A stretch of 41,484 nt of DNA from Pirellulales bacterium. Its GTDB lineage: Bacteria > Planctomycetota > Planctomycetia > Pirellulales > JADZDJ01. The stretch covers positions 1 to 41,484 of the forward strand of contig DASRSD010000135.1 in the NCBI GenBank assembly GCA_035656635.1. Direction: 5' to 3'. The position numbers and the translations under genes were made by a program. Each line of letters starts with the position of its first letter. Positions within the stretch are counted from its first letter, which is position 1. Shown one piece after another: positions 40,301 to 41,484 of this stretch. The notes beneath the pieces were generated by a model, which did no database searches, was not told the DNA's origin, and worked only from the letters and a program-made list of their open reading frames with translations.

Positions 40301-40377
40301 GCTGTGCGTTCCGCGACAACCATGATCCGTCGCGCTGCACCTACGACATCGGCTTCCGCGTCGTTTGCGAGCAATAA
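37351..40377 (+). CDS. Caspase-like peptidase fused to an FGE-sulfatase domain, with TM and novel N-domain
   Basis: The 1008-residue protein has four parts. Residues ~1-330 form an unrecognised domain beginning MQLVLRHISAPEIGRSNLGE, with an acidic motif SADPTLDDVLAAEF and an aromatic-cysteine motif LLFCDWCREPQ. One TM helix (~336-358, IGAVITIGLVIALIYGLF) follows. A caspase (C14) domain (~410-665) has KWAVVIGCNAYDD, His495 in FFAGHGMI and Cys545 in LDCCHAGS. A proline-serine linker leads to an FGE-sulfatase domain (~715-1008: LTLIPAGEFMMGTGET, YRLPTEAEWEYAARAG, GLYDMLGNVEQW, RVLRGGTWN). The catalytic dyad is intact. It probably cleaves a target when triggered; the N-domain would be the sensor. 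It stands alone. Confidence 0.9.
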   Translation: MQLVLRHISAPEIGRSNLGELLICSQPDAANARRAFAELAFREGPSAFPQGTEPIVAIVVSADPTLDDVLAAEFVQRQLAGEKLPAGCAGFASYAALNREALRPGNVSLETSLKGIFMALRQSAGPDLSVASAGAAFLARWRMLADRIIAAAQAGVDPFNSPFPATDIEFARERAFLKHDREVFAEDVRRGQVWPVQLPGAPRKSLGLYLRNPKSLLFCDWCREPQPALQGKPYLFLAVYDETTPWKWIFSTDPVHKLPLLGLYEQLQAAETAHASAARRDRRWFDGAAFGNTLIAAPKNGTALSDSQVIQIVRSWVHATPDSGKSFLRRIEPPRIRLRTIGAVITIGLVIALIYGLFHNSMDSRRPPTQDARQGADSRLAFAFDEPVPTGGTRQITLVEDPKQFDEGQKWAVVIGCNAYDDRTVPRLNYSVADARLLKDDLTKYCGYPEQHILLMTDDVDRPLQPERNHLTDQMKDWFANCKVGDTALLFFAGHGMIGEDGSGYVMPLDWSHDNPKLTAVRINELRDALRDCHATQKLLILDCCHAGSGERSNNNQAFAPSIEGAGPALHGEGLITLASCMYNETSKEFPAQKHGLFTYYLTKGLEGAADLNGDHIILSSELYDYLCDTVSLAAQRDLHTTSQRPVEIKGQDVAGMFVLARTRPLPASPSNNALAPSSKPAATTTSQIALSRSATSPESNSPPATPIQPGPTITNSIGLKLTLIPAGEFMMGTGETTEQLRQAFPYAQPEWMLDDRPQHRVRITKPFYLGTYAVTLGQFLDFYHSMKHSDSAYKCECEKDDKGGWGYDPKDKAGPLLRATRFVPWNTGFEQTNNHPVVNVSWNDAHAFCQWLSKKEGRKYRLPTEAEWEYAARAGTTTHYYFGDDPETLSKYENVADSSSKEKFPGFSAIASRDGFVFTAPVGSFRPNAFGLYDMLGNVEQWCSDWYSEDYSSSKADDPQGWPQGSERVLRGGTWNNDAFHCRCAFRDNHDPSRCTYDIGFRVVCEQ

Positions 40378-40545
40378 GCGCTTCAAAGTGTGCAATGCAG
40401 GGACGGGTGGTGCGCTCCGCTAGGGCGGTGGCGGCTAAACGGCGACATTCGGCATTCCCGGATTCCGGACGGCGTGGCCGTCCTTGTGCCCACGGGCAAA
40501 GCCCGGGGCTAAATCTCGGTCAGGAAAAAATCTTCGACAAACTTC

Positions 40546-40584
40546 TTGACGACAATTGTAGACTTTGCTACATTGTGTCTACAA
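40546..40584 (+). promoter_or_regulatory. Promoter with BlaI-type operator dyad
   Basis: TTGACG (40546-40551), a 17-base spacer and TACATT (40569-40574) form a good promoter. The dyad TTGTAGAC-N13-GTCTACAA (40556-40584) overlaps its spacer, -10 and start region. BlaI/MecI-family repressors bind dyads with TACA/TGTA cores, and the blaI-like gene lies 136 bases downstream. Autorepression is the likely function. Confidence 0.75.
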
Positions 40585-40601
40585 AGGTAGTCAGTGAGGC
40601 A

Positions 40602-40708
40602 AAGGGATTAGGGATTAGAGGGTAGAGCAGAGGCGAGTGATTAGGAGCTAGCAGTTAAAAGCGAGAAATTAGCGATTAGCGATAATTAGTAATTTGCAAT
40701 TAGCGTGT
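40602..40708 (+). repeat. ATTAG-rich leader repeat
   Basis: GGGATTAG, GATTAGAG, GTGATTAGG, AAATTAGCGATTAGCG and AATTAG occur irregularly over ~107 bases between the BlaI promoter and the blaI-like ATG. This is typical of degenerate short repeats seen between planctomycete genes. Function is unknown. Confidence 0.4.
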
Positions 40709-40720
40709 AGGAGAGAAATT

Positions 40721-41134
40721 ATGTCACGGATGCCGGGCAAGTTGGGTCAGGCGGAATTGGAAATTCTGCAAATCGTGCAAGAGCATCAGCCGGTTACGGT
40801 GGGCGATGTCGCCCGCCAAGTCGCCGCCGATACGGGCAAAGCCCGCACCACCGTGGCCACGATGGTCGGCCGGCTCTTGCGCAAAGGCTTTCTCACGCGA
40901 AAAAAGGTGGAGGGAAAATTTCATTACTCGGCCCGCTTGAGCAAGCCCGAGCTCGATCGCGGCCTGGTGCAGCGGTTCGTGGAGCGGACGCTGGGGGGCT
41001 CGCTGTCGCCGTTTGTGGCGTACTTGGTGGAAAAGCCCGACGAGCTTACGCCGAGCGAAGTTCAACGCCTGAAGCAATTGCTGCGCGAAGTGCAGTGGAC
41101 CGCAACCAACGGCAATCAGGAGAAATCGACATGA
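40721..41134 (+). CDS. BlaI/MecI/CopY-family transcriptional repressor
   Basis: The 137-residue protein is a winged-helix repressor: LGQAELEILQIVQEHQPVTV, VAADTGKARTTVATMVGRLL, then RKGFLTRKKVEGKFHYSARL and a C-terminal dimer helix. In the classic system a membrane M56 peptidase causes cleavage of the repressor and opens the operon. ATG 40721 with AGGAG 7 bases upstream is chosen; the longer frame from 40694 uses a poor start. Its stop overlaps the ATG of the M56 gene. The promoter dyad lies upstream. Confidence 0.93.
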   Translation: MSRMPGKLGQAELEILQIVQEHQPVTVGDVARQVAADTGKARTTVATMVGRLLRKGFLTRKKVEGKFHYSARLSKPELDRGLVQRFVERTLGGSLSPFVAYLVEKPDELTPSEVQRLKQLLREVQWTATNGNQEKST

Positions 41135-41484
41135 GCGCGTGGCTAGCATCGCTATACGCAGCCGGCCCTGGCTGGGGCGCGTGGATGTGGCGAATTTGTT
41201 GGCAAGCGGCACTGGTGATTGCCATTGCCTGGCTGCTGACGCTGCTGTTGCGACAGCGATCTTCGCGCTTGCGCTCCTGGATTTGGCGGCTGGCTTACGT
41301 GAAGCTGCTGCTGCTGTTCGTTTGGACCAGCCCCATCCGTTTGCCGCTGCTGCCGGCGGGGCAAGAGAGTGGTCAGGGGTCGATCGTAGAAAGTGGTCAG
41401 GGGTCAGGGGTCAATGGTCAGCAGCATCAAGCCGCGACCGGTGGTGATCTTTCCTCTTATAAAGCCGCGACCGTTGGTCGCGCT
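41131..41484 (+). CDS. M56 (BlaR1-type) membrane peptidase, N-terminal part
   Basis: The visible 118 codons start MSAWLASLYAAGPGWGAWMW at an ATG overlapping the blaI-like stop. The membrane helices are about residues 20-42 (MWRICWQAALVIAIAWLLTL) and ~50-75 (WIWRLAYVKLLLLFVWTSPI). After residue ~78 the frame passes through the repeat tract of 41368-41484. The zinc-peptidase H-E-x-x-H part lies beyond the window. It would sense a signal and activate cleavage of the BlaI-like repressor. Confidence 0.85.
   Translation, partial: MSAWLASLYAAGPGWGAWMWRICWQAALVIAIAWLLTLLLRQRSSRLRSWIWRLAYVKLLLLFVWTSPIRLPLLPAGQESGQGSIVESGQGSGVNGQQHQAATGGDLSSYKAATVGRA
41368..41484 (+). repeat. Intergenic-type repeats inside the M56 reading frame
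   Basis: AGTGGTCAGGGGTC occurs at 41368 and 41392, followed by TCAGGGGTCAATGGTC. AAGCCGCGACC occurs at 41429 and 41462, the second forming a palindrome GCGACC-GTT-GGTCGC. These units look like planctomycete intergenic repeats but stay in frame here, coding a loop rich in S-G-Q-G. The run reaches the window end. Confidence 0.65.

Overview
The window is about 41.5 kb of a planctomycete chromosome, most like Pirellulales. The evidence is a Tat-leader DUF1501 protein beside a DUF1549/DUF1553 protein, DUF1559 remnants with the H-P-G-G ... D-G-S-V signature, a caspase-FGE fusion, PEP-CTERM plus dockerin-like repeats, and a BlaI/M56 pair. The assignment rests on protein families read by eye; no database search was possible.

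Region 1 (1-15.44 kb) is an integrated phage-like or satellite element. A tail-fibre-like gene (243-892 and 4185-4440) is split by a complete 3,284-bp IS1-family transposon at 893-4176, with 21-bp terminal inverted repeats and an 8-bp target duplication. It carries four passenger genes: an HTH plus ImmA/IrrE peptidase, a partner protein, an H1-like basic protein and a membrane protein. To the right lie two small paralogues, a serine recombinase, a 570-bp iteron-like array (AACGCGTT-N27-ATTAGTAA, three exact copies), a GGTACC cluster, a PrimPol/D5-type primase-helicase, a run of overlapping small unknown genes ending at a strong terminator, an excisionase-like gene and a tyrosine integrase. The integrase reading frame runs antisense through a tRNA-Leu(UAA) gene.

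Region 2 (15.3-18.8 kb) is a second small island between the intact tRNA-Leu and a degenerate copy of its 5' half. It holds the first ~50 codons of a planctomycete-type integrase, an XRE regulator with a palindrome over its promoter and start codon, and three minus-strand genes. Two of these carry HEPN-like motifs and the third looks like a winged-helix protein with a lysine-rich tail. It is a candidate, unproven, RNA-targeting or defence module.

Region 3 (18.8-32.4 kb) is ordinary chromosome. It holds a D-2-hydroxyacid dehydrogenase, a secreted YYAP-repeat protein, a lactonase, MscL, a three-gene operon (DUF1549/1553, beta-propeller, DUF1501), PPK2, a secreted endonuclease/exonuclease/phosphatase-fold protein with dockerin and PEP-CTERM, and a PiT phosphate transporter. 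PPK2 and PiT nearby suggest a phosphate theme.

Region 4 (32.4-37.3 kb) mixes decayed genes with two living ones. The decayed genes are a PEP-CTERM tail, a frameshifted GH2 glycosidase, an autotransporter-like repeat protein, a DUF1559 protein and the leader of its small secreted neighbour. The living ones are a HEPN/DUF4145-like membrane protein overlapping an exported protein. Region 5 (37.35-41.48 kb) has a 1008-residue protein (unknown N-domain, TM, caspase-like, FGE-sulfatase) and a BlaI-M56 signalling pair behind a promoter with an embedded dyad. The M56 gene runs off the end and contains intergenic-type repeats in frame.
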